This document shows, piece after piece, positions 1 through 7,098 of a DNA stretch of 13,579 nt; within the stretch, counting starts at the first letter, position 1, and every line of letters starts with the position of its first letter. The stretch spans positions 1 to 13,579 of the forward strand of contig CAJOQO010000242.1 in assembly GCA_905236545.1 (NCBI GenBank), given 5' to 3'. A program made the translations under genes and the position numbers. The stretch comes from an uncultured Lachnospiraceae bacterium. Its GTDB lineage: Bacteria > Bacillota > Clostridia > Lachnospirales > Lachnospiraceae. The notes beneath the pieces were generated by a model. It was not told where the DNA came from, did no database searches, and saw only the letters and a program-made list of their open reading frames with translations.

Positions 1-514
1 CGGAAAGGTCATAGTCATGGTAGTCTCCCATGTCATGTCCCGTGTAAGCCCTGTAATAGGTTTTTCTCCAGTGATCGCAGCGGTCAATATACCTGTCAAC
101 ATCCATCTTTCCGTACTCATTCAGTTCCAGCGCATGCGCCCTGCGGAATTCACGGTCCGCGTGCAGAAACACGTCAAAGGTCTTTACGCCCGCTTCCCTG
201 AGAATGATGTTGGAGCAGCGTCCCACCATGATGCATGGATTCTTTGCAAGTCCGAGGATCACTTCCTTCTGCGCAGTGAAGATCTCATCGTAGGAGCTGT
301 TGTAGGCACTGGTGCTCAGAAAGGAATTGATGAATCTGCTTCCGGCACTCAGGGATTCTCCTTCGCGGGAAACATCCTCTTCAGAATAGCCGCTCTTCAG
401 GGCAGTCATCCGCACAAAGTCCACATCGTAATACTCGATTCCCAGCTTCTGGGAGAGACCCTTCGCAACAGAACGGCCATATGCTCCATACTCTCTGCTA
501 ATCGTGATAACCAT
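1..514 (-). CDS. Cytidylate kinase-like family protein, 3' end beyond the window
   Basis: 171 codons are visible and the C-terminus is cut off by the window edge. The start is the ATG at 514-512, with an AAGGAGGAG ribosome binding site 6-7 bases upstream. The N-terminus MVITISREYGAYGRS followed by GLSQKLGIEYYD is the hallmark of the cytidylate-kinase-like family (Pfam Cytidylate_kin2): a nucleoside-monophosphate-kinase-like fold with a modified P-loop. Around residues 97-104 a VGRCSNII stretch matches the family's conserved GR(C/S) motif, and RKTYYRAYTG near residue 150 fits the lid and C-terminal region. The family is thought to phosphorylate nucleotides or related small molecules, but the substrate of this branch is not established. 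It begins 33 bases after the TRAP permease gene and is probably the last visible gene of that operon. A role with the transporter is inference from position only. Confidence 0.85.
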   Translation of the reverse strand, partial: MVITISREYGAYGRSVAKGLSQKLGIEYYDVDFVRMTALKSGYSEEDVSREGESLSAGSRFINSFLSTSAYNSSYDEIFTAQKEVILGLAKNPCIMVGRCSNIILREAGVKTFDVFLHADREFRRAHALELNEYGKMDVDRYIDRCDHWRKTYYRAYTGHDMGDYHDYDLS

Positions 515-538
515 AGTCTTATCTCCTCCTTCAGAAAG

Positions 539-556
539 CCTGCCTGCTCAGGCAGG
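539..556 (-). terminator. Short perfect hairpin over the end of the TRAP permease gene
   Basis: CCTGCCTG and its reverse complement CAGGCAGG are separated by only two bases, so a 7 bp stem with a 4-base loop can form. The hairpin includes the permease stop codon (550-548). On the minus strand it is followed by CTTTCTG and then the ribosome binding site of the kinase-like gene, with no real T-tract. It is therefore more likely a partial attenuator or RNA-stability element than a full terminator. Confidence 0.3.
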
Positions 557-2506
557 GGACGCACTCTTCTTCCCCGCCATCGTGATCACAAAGACCACAA
601 CCGTGATGGCAATTCCGATCAAATCGGTTACCAATCCCGGATAGATCAGCATCAGTCCGGCAACCGCCAGCAAAGCTCTGAACAGCGGATTCAGCCTTGT
701 CGTCATATACCCTTCCAGAGCCGCAGAGATCGCATACATTCCTATCACGCTGGTGATGATGATCAGGACAAATTCCGGAATATTCGTGTCGATCAGCAGC
801 ATCGCCGGATTCAGGCAGAAGATATACGGAATCAGAAATGCGCCGATCGCCAGCTTGGAAGCATTCAGCGCGGTCCGCATCGGATCCGACTTCGCGATCG
901 CGGAGCCCGCATAGGCCGCCAGGGCTACCGGAGGCGTGATGTCCGCAACGATTCCGAAATAGAACACAAACATGCTGGCGCAGATCGAATTCAGTCCCAT
1001 GCCCGTCGTAAGGATCGGCGCGCAGGTCGTCGCCATGATGATATAGGTCGCCGTCGTCGGAACGCCCATGCCCAGAACGATGCAGCAAAGCATCGTAAAG
1101 ATCAGCGCGATCAGGAGGTTTCCGTTGGAAATATTCACGATAACATCGATGAAGACCTGTCCGAGTCCGGTCATCGTTACCACGCCGGCAATGATTCCCG
1201 CGATGCCGCAGGCAACCGCGATACTGAGCGTATTCTTCGCACCGGTTTCCAGAGCGTCAAGGAACTTCTTCGGCGTCATGCGGTGTTCTTTGTTGAACAT
1301 GCTGACAACGATGCACAGAACCGTCGCAATAATCGCAGCTCTGCTCATCGTATAGCCGGCCGTGATCAGATACACCAGCGCTACCAGGGGAATCAGCAGA
1401 TAGATCTTCGGCAGGATCACCTTCGCCTTCGGCAGCTGTTCTCTCGGAACGCCCTTCAGCCCGAGACGCTTCGCTCTGAGATGAACCATCAGGAAGATGC
1501 CCGTGAAGTAAAGAACTGCGGGAAGAATCGCCTTAATAACGATCTGGGAATACGGAACGCCGACCATCTCCGCCATCAGGAACGCCGCCGCACCCATGAT
1601 CGGAGGCATGATCTGTCCGCCGGTGGACGCTGCCGCCTCTACCGCGCCGGCAAACTCACCCGGGTAACCGGTTTTCTTCATCATCGGGATCGTCACGGAG
1701 CCGGTCGTAACCGTATTGCCGACCGAAGAGCCGGAAACCATGCCGCACAGAGCTGACGAGATAACCGCCACCTTCGCAGGACCGCCCGAAGCGGAACCGG
1801 CGATGGTGTTCGCGCACTGGATAAAGAAATCCGAGATTCCTGTCGCTTCCAGAAACGCGCCGAAGATAATGAACAGAACAATATATGTGCTGCAGACGCC
1901 GACCGGGGTTCCGATCACGCCCTCCGTGGTATAAAACAGGTTGTAGATAATGATGTTCAACGACTTTCCGACCGCAAACGCGTACACGACAAAGCATGCC
2001 GCGACGATAATAATGGGAATGCCGGTCACCCTGCGGCAGCACTCCGCAAGGATCACAATACCGATTACGCCAAGCCATACCTCGAGATCAGAGATACGGA
2101 TCCCATGCTTGATGATAGCCTGGCTGTTGATTACAAAATAGAAAAAGCTTCCGGATCCGGCAGCAGCCAGGATCACATCATAGATCGGAATGCGATTGGG
2201 CTTCTGCGGCTTTCCTCCGGACTTTCTTGCCGGATACAGGATAAAGACGAATATGATCACGATGCCCAGGAACAGCGGGCGGCGGATCCTCTCATCCCAT
2301 ACCGCAAACAGATTCATATAGATCATGAAGGCTGAGAACGCGGCAAGCATCACCTTGATCACGATCGCCGGGATCCCCTCCCATGGCCGGACGTTGGATT
2401 CCCGGTCATATTTTTTCATCAGCTCCTCGACATCCGCGGCACTGCCGACGGAAGGATCTTCAGCCGGAGCTGTCTTCAGTTTGTCTTTCTCATTGTTGTC
2501 TTTCAT
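548..2506 (-). CDS. TRAP transporter fused permease (4TM + 12TM subunits, TAXI-type)
   Basis: This 652-residue membrane protein belongs to the fused TRAP permeases that pair with TAXI binding proteins. It uses an ion gradient to import a substrate, usually an organic anion, delivered by the binding protein. A soluble acidic N-terminus of about 45 residues is followed by many hydrophobic helices. The small (4TM) part covers roughly residues 45-190 and the large part roughly 195-645. Family signature motifs are clear: SGSSVGNTVTTGSVTIP at 258-274, STGGQIMPPIMG at 294-305, LGMGVPTTATYI at 478-489 and ADITPPVALAAYAGSAIA at 521-538. The ATG at 2506 was chosen because GAAGAGG lies 6 bases upstream. 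A longer frame reaches an ATG at 2533, but that start lacks a ribosome binding site and would contain this one. The gene lies 64 bases after the DUF1850 gene in the usual TAXI operon order. The substrate cannot be read from sequence. Confidence 0.95.
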   Translation of the reverse strand: MKDNNEKDKLKTAPAEDPSVGSAADVEELMKKYDRESNVRPWEGIPAIVIKVMLAAFSAFMIYMNLFAVWDERIRRPLFLGIVIIFVFILYPARKSGGKPQKPNRIPIYDVILAAAGSGSFFYFVINSQAIIKHGIRISDLEVWLGVIGIVILAECCRRVTGIPIIIVAACFVVYAFAVGKSLNIIIYNLFYTTEGVIGTPVGVCSTYIVLFIIFGAFLEATGISDFFIQCANTIAGSASGGPAKVAVISSALCGMVSGSSVGNTVTTGSVTIPMMKKTGYPGEFAGAVEAAASTGGQIMPPIMGAAAFLMAEMVGVPYSQIVIKAILPAVLYFTGIFLMVHLRAKRLGLKGVPREQLPKAKVILPKIYLLIPLVALVYLITAGYTMSRAAIIATVLCIVVSMFNKEHRMTPKKFLDALETGAKNTLSIAVACGIAGIIAGVVTMTGLGQVFIDVIVNISNGNLLIALIFTMLCCIVLGMGVPTTATYIIMATTCAPILTTGMGLNSICASMFVFYFGIVADITPPVALAAYAGSAIAKSDPMRTALNASKLAIGAFLIPYIFCLNPAMLLIDTNIPEFVLIIITSVIGMYAISAALEGYMTTRLNPLFRALLAVAGLMLIYPGLVTDLIGIAITVVVFVITMAGKKSASPA

Positions 2507-2570
2507 ACAAAACCTCTTCATACTTCCGTGCATGGTTCAGCACTCTGCATTCCATGACCTGAGCAGCGAA

Positions 2571-3086
2571 TCATTCCAATGCAAACCTTACCATTGCATT
2601 TCTCCCACACAGATCACGAAGACTGACCTGCTCTCCATTCTCCAAAGTAAGGACATGATCCGATACCGTTCCCACAAAATAAACCAGATCATCCATCCTG
2701 CGGTCGAACCCGGTGATAATCATGCTGCCGTCGCTTCCATACTCCAGCTTCTGTCCTTCTTCCAGTTCCGTCTGAACACCGGCACCGAATCCATAGTACA
2801 CCGTTTTCACGACATAGATCCCGTCATCCCGGATCTCATAGTAGTCAGTAACCGGGCTTTTATTGACCGAATGGACAAATCCGACGCTGAAGGTGTCGGA
2901 TTCACGGACCGGGAAGCGGGCATAAACCTTACCGGTCTTCGCGGACGAGAGCACCAGACGCAGGCCATGATGCTGATACGCAAATGCGGCAGCCAGAACC
3001 GCAAAAACAAGGATCAGGACTGCCGCAATTCTTTTTACTCTCAGTGCTCCCGTTTCTGATTGATCCGAAGCACTCTTTTTACTCAA
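2571..3086 (-). CDS. DUF1850 domain protein of the TRAP-TAXI operon
   Basis: A small membrane-anchored protein of about 171 residues. One N-terminal hydrophobic segment (RIAAVLILVFAVLAAAFAY) is followed by an extracytoplasmic domain. The core motifs VGFVHSVNKSPVTDYYEI, then YYGFGAG, then ELEEGQ are typical of DUF1850, a family known for lying between a TAXI binding protein and a fused TRAP permease; its function is unknown. It sits in exactly that place here. The start is unclear. The preferred start is the TTG at 3086-3084, which overlaps the stop of the upstream gene as TTGAGTAA, with a weak AGGG 8 bases upstream. The only in-frame ATG upstream (3128) lies deeper in the preceding gene, has no ribosome binding site, and would place a charged stretch before the membrane segment. 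Translational coupling to the upstream gene is likely. Confidence 0.85.
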   Translation of the reverse strand: MSKKSASDQSETGALRVKRIAAVLILVFAVLAAAFAYQHHGLRLVLSSAKTGKVYARFPVRESDTFSVGFVHSVNKSPVTDYYEIRDDGIYVVKTVYYGFGAGVQTELEEGQKLEYGSDGSMIITGFDRRMDDLVYFVGTVSDHVLTLENGEQVSLRDLCGRNAMVRFALE

Positions 3087-4035
3087 CCTCGATGCCCTGC
3101 TCCTCGTAGTACTTTCTGGCACCCGCATGGAACGGAACGCTGATGCCCTTCACAGCATCTTCAACGTTCAGGAACTCGAACTTCGAATGTCCGGCAATCA
3201 GATCCTTCTGGTTGTCAAACATCGCCTTCAGAAGCTCGTATACGGCAGCTTCACTGACATCGTTGGAAGCGATCAGTGTAGCGCGGACGGAAACCGTGGT
3301 CGCATCCTTGTCGACTCCGTTGTAGGTGCCGGCCGGGATCACCGTCTCGGTGTAGAAATCATAGTCGCCCTGGAGCTTCTTGATGTGCTCGGCGTCCAGC
3401 TGAACCAGGCTGATGTCCTTCGTGGTTGCCAGATCGACAACAGCAGTCGTCGGAGCGCCCGCAACGATAAAGGCAGCATCGATCTTTCCATCCTTCAGGC
3501 TGTCGGCGGAATCACCAAAGGATGCATTCACGACATTGATATCATCAAAGCTCATGTCATAAGCTGCCAGGATCTGCTTCGCGTTAAACTCAACGCCTGA
3601 TCCCGCGTCGCCGACGGAAACGGTCTTTCCCTTCAGATCCGCCACGCTCGAGATGGAGCTGTCGCAGGTGATGATCTGAACCGTCTCATCATAAAGGCCT
3701 GCCACGGTGGAGAAGGTCTCATACGCGCCCTCATCCTCGAACAGATCCGTCCCTGTATAGGCATAAAACATAACATCATTCTGAACGATTGCCAGATCAG
3801 CTTCTCCCACGTCAACCAGCTGGATATTCGCCTTCGATGCGCCGGTGGATGTAACGGTCAGGCTGGATTCTTTCAGAACCGGATTCAATACCGTCGCCAT
3901 AACACCGCCTACCGCATAGTAGGTGCCGGTCGTTCCACCGGTTCCAAGGGTCAGGTTATCCGCTGCCATAACAGCCGTGGATGCCCCGAGGACCATAGCC
4001 GCCGCCATCACGATTCCAGAAATTCTCTTTTTCAT
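3079..4035 (-). CDS. TAXI family TRAP transporter solute-binding protein
   Basis: A 318-residue exported binding protein that captures the substrate for the TRAP permease encoded two genes downstream. The start is the ATG at 4035, with GGAGG 7 bases upstream. A Sec signal peptide covers residues 1-24 (KKR, then a hydrophobic core, then AVMA) with likely signal peptidase I cleavage before ADNLTLG. The mature protein opens with GTGGTTGTYYAVGG (31-44), the glycine-rich ligand-site motif diagnostic of TAXI proteins, and ends with the family's usual tail (HAGARKYYEEQGIEVE). There is no lipobox cysteine, so nothing visible anchors the protein to the membrane. The few characterised TAXI proteins have been linked to glutamate or dicarboxylate-like ligands, but ligand identity here is open. 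It is the first gene of the TRAP operon and follows its own promoter. Confidence 0.95.
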   Translation of the reverse strand: MKKRISGIVMAAAMVLGASTAVMAADNLTLGTGGTTGTYYAVGGVMATVLNPVLKESSLTVTSTGASKANIQLVDVGEADLAIVQNDVMFYAYTGTDLFEDEGAYETFSTVAGLYDETVQIITCDSSISSVADLKGKTVSVGDAGSGVEFNAKQILAAYDMSFDDINVVNASFGDSADSLKDGKIDAAFIVAGAPTTAVVDLATTKDISLVQLDAEHIKKLQGDYDFYTETVIPAGTYNGVDKDATTVSVRATLIASNDVSEAAVYELLKAMFDNQKDLIAGHSKFEFLNVEDAVKGISVPFHAGARKYYEEQGIEVE

Positions 4036-4136
4036 GCATGTACCTCCATCATTATAAGTTTTGCCAGTTCCCACAGCAGACATTCACATCCTGCCGGAGG
4101 TTCCCCCCGGAACAGCCCGCAAGAGAGCAATCAGAT

Positions 4137-4164
4137 AAAAAAATGCCTGCAAATATACAGACAT
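4137..4164 (-). terminator. Rho-independent terminator hairpin with T7 tract
   Basis: On the minus strand ATGTCTG (4164-4158) and CAGGCAT (4149-4143) form a 7 bp stem with one G-U pair and an 8-base loop, directly followed by a run of seven T (4143-4137). It would stop transcripts arriving from oppA. Its 5' arm overlaps the -10 box of the TRAP promoter, so transcripts begun there should lack that arm and escape termination. Confidence 0.7.
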
Positions 4165-4191
4165 TTTAACGCTTTATTGTATAAAAGTCAA
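4156..4191 (-). promoter_or_regulatory. Sigma-A-type promoter for the TRAP-TAXI operon
   Basis: The -35 box TTGACT (4191-4186) and -10 box TAAAAT (4168-4163) are separated by exactly 17 bases; each differs from consensus at one position. Transcription would begin near 4156, leaving an untranslated leader of about 120 bases before the TAXI gene. That leader contains a GC-rich 7 bp hairpin at 4110-4094. Confidence 0.75.
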
Positions 4192-4198
4192 CACACGA

Positions 4199-4235
4199 AG
4201 CGGACGCTCCGCTGCAGCAGCAGGAAGCGTCCGCT
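4199..4235 (-). terminator. Terminator-like hairpin directly after oppA
   Basis: AGCGGACGCT (4235-4226) and AGCGTCCGCT (4208-4199) form a perfect 10 bp stem with a 17-base loop, starting 17 bases after the oppA stop codon. It is followed by TCGTGTGTTGACTTTT, only a loose T-rich tail, so it may act together with the T7 hairpin at 4164-4137. Confidence 0.6.
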
Positions 4236-4252
4236 CCGTTCATGACAGTTCT

Positions 4253-6001
4253 TTATCTTCCGAACTGCGCGTCGTTGTTTCCGGAATCGGTCAGCCACAT
4301 CTCAAGCATGTTGATCGGGTCATTGTAGTCTGCCAGCCATCCTTCACGGGCAAAGTCAAACTGTCCGTTCTTTCTGTCGTTCAGGAAGACATTCCACTCT
4401 TCAGACTTGATCTCCATATTGATGCCGACAACCGCCAGATCCTGCTGGATCGACTGAGCAACCGCCACATGGCCGCTGCCGTCATTGGTCAGGTACTCAA
4501 CCGAAATCGGAGTTGAGGAGGACAGCATGTTGTTGTCATCAAACTCGAATCCTGCTTCCTTCAGAAGCTCGACTGCCTGATCCACCATCGAAGCGCCGGT
4601 CGCGGTCGGATCGTAGTATCCAACGCTCTCCTCGCCGTCGAAGTCCCAGACGACCGGGTACTCATACGCGTCATCATTTTCCATGAAGACACCGCCCTGT
4701 CCGTCCGCCATTCCTGCCGGAATGAACGCGCCGGCCGGCTGCTGCCCGGTCTGTCCGACAGCGTCAACAATATACTGACGATCGATCAGAAGAGAGAACG
4801 CCTCTCTCATCTTTGCAGCCTGCTCCGGCGTCTTGCCGTCAAACAGCTTGCTGTTGACGTTAAACGCAACATAGTAGGTGCCAAGGTTCGGGACGATGAA
4901 GAAATCATCATTCATGATGATGTTTGCGATCTCATCATTCGGAACGGTATCGATAAACTGCAGGGATCCATCGTTGTATGCGTTGTAGATCGCTGTGTCA
5001 TCCGCGCTCAGCATGAAGTTGATCTTATCCAGCGTCACGTTGTCCGCGTTCCAGTAGTTCGGGTTCTTCTCATAAGTCATGGACTCGTTGTGCTTCCATG
5101 CGGTGCAGGTCATCGGGCCGGAGGTTACAAAACCGCTCTCCAGAGCCCATGCACCCGGGTTCGCTCCTTTCGGATCCGCCTCGGTGACAGCCTGTTCGGG
5201 AACCGGGAAGAATGCGGGGAATGCGCAAAGATCAAGGAAGTACGCGCACGGCCGGGTCAGGTGGCAGGTGAAGGTCAGGCCATCATCGGACGCCTCGATG
5301 GCGAGTGTTCCGTCATCGTTCTTCGCAAGATTCATGGAATCGCACAGATAGCTGTAGTCAGCAGCGGTATTCGGATCCGCAAGGCGGTTCCAGGAATACA
5401 CCAGGTCCTCTGCATCCAGCTTCTCGCCGTCCGACCACTTCAGACCATCCCTGATCTTGAAGGTATAGGTCAGGCCATCCTCGGAAACCTCCGGCAGATC
5501 CTCTGCCAGTTCCGGAACCAGTTCCCCGTCCTCATCATACGCAAACAGACCGGAAAATGCCAGGATCGCCAGGCATGCGCCGTCCACGGAGCTGTTCAGC
5601 GCCGGATCAAGGTGGTCAGGCTCTGACGCAAGGTTCGCGTTCAGTTCATTGTCCGGTGCGGACATATATGCGAAATACTTAAATCCGAACAGGTTGGAAT
5701 ACAGGCCGCTGCATTCGGTATTCAGCATATAGATATCATTATAATAATAGATCGGGATGACAGCCCACGTCGCCATCAGCTCATCTTCCGCCTCATGCAT
5801 CAGGGCTTCACGCTTTGCAAGATCCGTCTCCTGATAGATCTTTGCGATCTTGGCGTTGTAATCATCCCAGTCCGGAGCCGCCTCTGAGCTCTTTCCGGAT
5901 GATTTTGCTGCTTCTGCTTCCGTCTCCGCCATCACGGTCATTCCGAAAGAAGACAGCACCATTGTACCGGCAAGCAGTACAGATACCATACGTTTCTTCA
6001 T
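4253..6001 (-). CDS. oppA: Oligopeptide ABC transporter substrate-binding protein, apparently circularly permuted
   Basis: A 582-residue exported binding protein of the SBP_bac_5 (OppA/DppA) family, expected to capture peptides for the OppBCDF importer encoded just upstream. The start is the ATG at 6001, with AAGGAGGAGG upstream. Residues 1-25 form a signal peptide ending in TVMA, without a lipobox cysteine, followed by a low-complexity linker (26-42). Residues 43-114 (PDWDDYNAKI, then AVIPIYYYND at 80-89, then GLYSNLFGFKYF) match the segment that normally ends family members; in E. coli OppA the counterpart is SPAFDSIMAE through IVPVYYYVN. Residues 116-582 then run through the normal N-terminus (LASEPDHLDPALNSS), LKWSDGEKLDAEDLVYSW at 187-204, NPNYWN at 313-318, and FDFAREGWLADYNDP at 548-562. 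The protein stops at NNDAQFGR, where the tail would normally begin. The frame is intact. It has seven cysteines, many for an exported binding protein. Family membership is very secure; the permutation is read by comparison from memory. Confidence 0.95.
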   Translation of the reverse strand: MKKRMVSVLLAGTMVLSSFGMTVMAETEAEAAKSSGKSSEAAPDWDDYNAKIAKIYQETDLAKREALMHEAEDELMATWAVIPIYYYNDIYMLNTECSGLYSNLFGFKYFAYMSAPDNELNANLASEPDHLDPALNSSVDGACLAILAFSGLFAYDEDGELVPELAEDLPEVSEDGLTYTFKIRDGLKWSDGEKLDAEDLVYSWNRLADPNTAADYSYLCDSMNLAKNDDGTLAIEASDDGLTFTCHLTRPCAYFLDLCAFPAFFPVPEQAVTEADPKGANPGAWALESGFVTSGPMTCTAWKHNESMTYEKNPNYWNADNVTLDKINFMLSADDTAIYNAYNDGSLQFIDTVPNDEIANIIMNDDFFIVPNLGTYYVAFNVNSKLFDGKTPEQAAKMREAFSLLIDRQYIVDAVGQTGQQPAGAFIPAGMADGQGGVFMENDDAYEYPVVWDFDGEESVGYYDPTATGASMVDQAVELLKEAGFEFDDNNMLSSSTPISVEYLTNDGSGHVAVAQSIQQDLAVVGINMEIKSEEWNVFLNDRKNGQFDFAREGWLADYNDPINMLEMWLTDSGNNDAQFGR

Positions 6002-6041
6002 TTTGTTCCTCCTCCTTAATGGATAAAATAAAAACATCCTG

Positions 6042-6070
6042 ATTATACAACAAACCTTCCCAAATGAGAA
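6042..6070 (-). promoter_or_regulatory. Possible internal promoter for oppA
   Basis: A perfect -10 box TATAAT (6047-6042) lies 17 bases from TTCTCA (6070-6065), which matches the -35 consensus at four of six positions. Transcription would begin near 6035, giving a leader of about 35 bases with the strong oppA ribosome binding site. It could raise binding protein levels above those of the membrane subunits, as is common in such systems. Confidence 0.5.
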
Positions 6071-6072
6071 GG
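6048..6072 (-). terminator. Hairpin with short T-rich tail between oppF and oppA
   Basis: CCTTCTC (6072-6066) pairs with GGGAAGG (6061-6055) over 7 bp including one G-U pair, with a 4-base loop, then TTTGTTGT follows. It looks like a weak terminator or attenuator after oppF and overlaps the -35 region of the possible oppA promoter. It may lower read-through into oppA or protect the 3' end of the oppBCDF message. Confidence 0.4.
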
Positions 6073-6102
6073 ATTATCGCGTTTCCTGCCGGATTCATTG
6101 AT

Positions 6103-7083
6103 TCATTTATTCCAGCATGCGACCATATGCCCGTTTCCACGGTCTGTCAGGGCCGGCATCTCCTGCGCGCAGTGATCGGTCGCGAGCTTGCATCTCGTAC
6201 GGAACGGGCAGCCGCTCGGCATATGCAAAGGGCTCGGCACGTCTCCCTCCAGGATGATTCTCCTGCTGGTCTTCGCGATCTTCGGATCCGGATAAGGAAC
6301 AGCGGAAAGCAGGGAGGTCGTGTAGGGATGAACCGGATTCGCATTCAGCTCGTCCGCGTCCGCTGTCTCCACCATTTTTCCGAGGTACATGACCGCGATC
6401 CTGCTCGAGATGTGGTGCACCACGAGAAGATCGTGCGCGATGAACAGATACGCAACTCCAAGCTTATGTTGCAGATCCTCAAACATGTTGATGACCTGCG
6501 CCTGAATCGACACATCCAGCGCGGAAACCGCTTCGTCGCACACGATAAAGCGGGGATTCGTCGCGAGAGCTCTGGCGATTCCGATTCTCTGCCGCTGTCC
6601 GCCGGAGAACTCATGCGCATAGCGCGTCGCATGCTCCGCGTTCAGTCCGACCAGCTCCATCAGATTCAGGATCTGTTCCCTTCTGTCCGCCTTGTTTTTG
6701 TACAGCTGATGAACGTCAAGAGGCTCTCCGATGATATCCTCCACCGTCATGCGGGGATTCAGGGAGGAATACGGATCCTGGAACACCATCTGCATATCTT
6801 TTCGAAGTGAGCTGATGGACTTGTCATCCACCCGTTTTCCATCAAAGAAAACATCTCCGTCCGTAGGCTTGTACAGGCGGATCAGCGCTCTGCCCACCGT
6901 CGTCTTTCCGCAGCCGGATTCGCCGACAAGTCCCAGCGTTTCCCCTGGCCTGATCGCGAACGAGACACCATCCACCGCCTTGAGGGGCGTTCTGGAGAAC
7001 ATTCCGGTCTTCACGGGAAAGTACATCTTCAGGTCATTAACCTCCACCAGATTCTCCGGATTCGGCTTATAGTTCATATCCAT
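6103..7083 (-). CDS. oppF: Oligopeptide ABC transporter ATP-binding protein OppF
   Basis: A 326-residue cytoplasmic ATPase subunit that powers the peptide importer as a partner of OppD. The ABC motifs are complete: Walker A GESGCGKT at 54-61, Q-loop [11 protein letters not shown] at 100-110, signature FSGGQRQR at 159-166, Walker B FIVCDE at 179-184, D-loop SALD, and switch histidine 217. The C-terminal oligo_HPY region ([12 protein letters not shown], then GCPFRTRC, then the cysteine of DHC) carries four cysteines (292, 298, 305, 323). These match a conserved cluster of this subfamily that has been reported to hold an iron-sulfur centre in related dipeptide ATPases. The start ATG at 7083 has GGGAGG 8 bases upstream; a second in-frame ATG two codons later is possible. 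It lies 15 bases after oppD. The phrase [13 protein letters not shown] is typical of OppF rather than OppD. Confidence 0.96.
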   Translation of the reverse strand: MDMNYKPNPENLVEVNDLKMYFPVKTGMFSRTPLKAVDGVSFAIRPGETLGLVGESGCGKTTVGRALIRLYKPTDGDVFFDGKRVDDKSISSLRKDMQMVFQDPYSSLNPRMTVEDIIGEPLDVHQLYKNKADRREQILNLMELVGLNAEHATRYAHEFSGGQRQRIGIARALATNPRFIVCDEAVSALDVSIQAQVINMFEDLQHKLGVAYLFIAHDLLVVHHISSRIAVMYLGKMVETADADELNANPVHPYTTSLLSAVPYPDPKIAKTSRRIILEGDVPSPLHMPSGCPFRTRCKLATDHCAQEMPALTDRGNGHMVACWNK

Positions 7084-7098
7084 CCGTTCGTCCTCCCG

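Noticed and set aside
17..1756. Long plus-strand open frame of 579 codons
   Set aside because: It lies opposite the TRAP permease and the kinase-like gene. Its translation is rich in Arg, His, Asp and Gln without motifs, as expected of the antisense of a hydrophobic membrane protein with few stops at this base composition.
4046..4056. Perfect TATAAT just before the TAXI gene as a promoter
   Set aside because: No -35 box at a proper distance, and the transcript would start at or after the ribosome binding site. The TTGACT/TAAAAT pair at 4191-4163 is far better.
4253..6001. OppA gene as a frameshifted or truncated pseudogene
   Set aside because: The frame is open for 582 codons, the signal peptide and ribosome binding site are intact, and the piece missing from the C-terminus is present near the N-terminus, so the content is complete though reordered.
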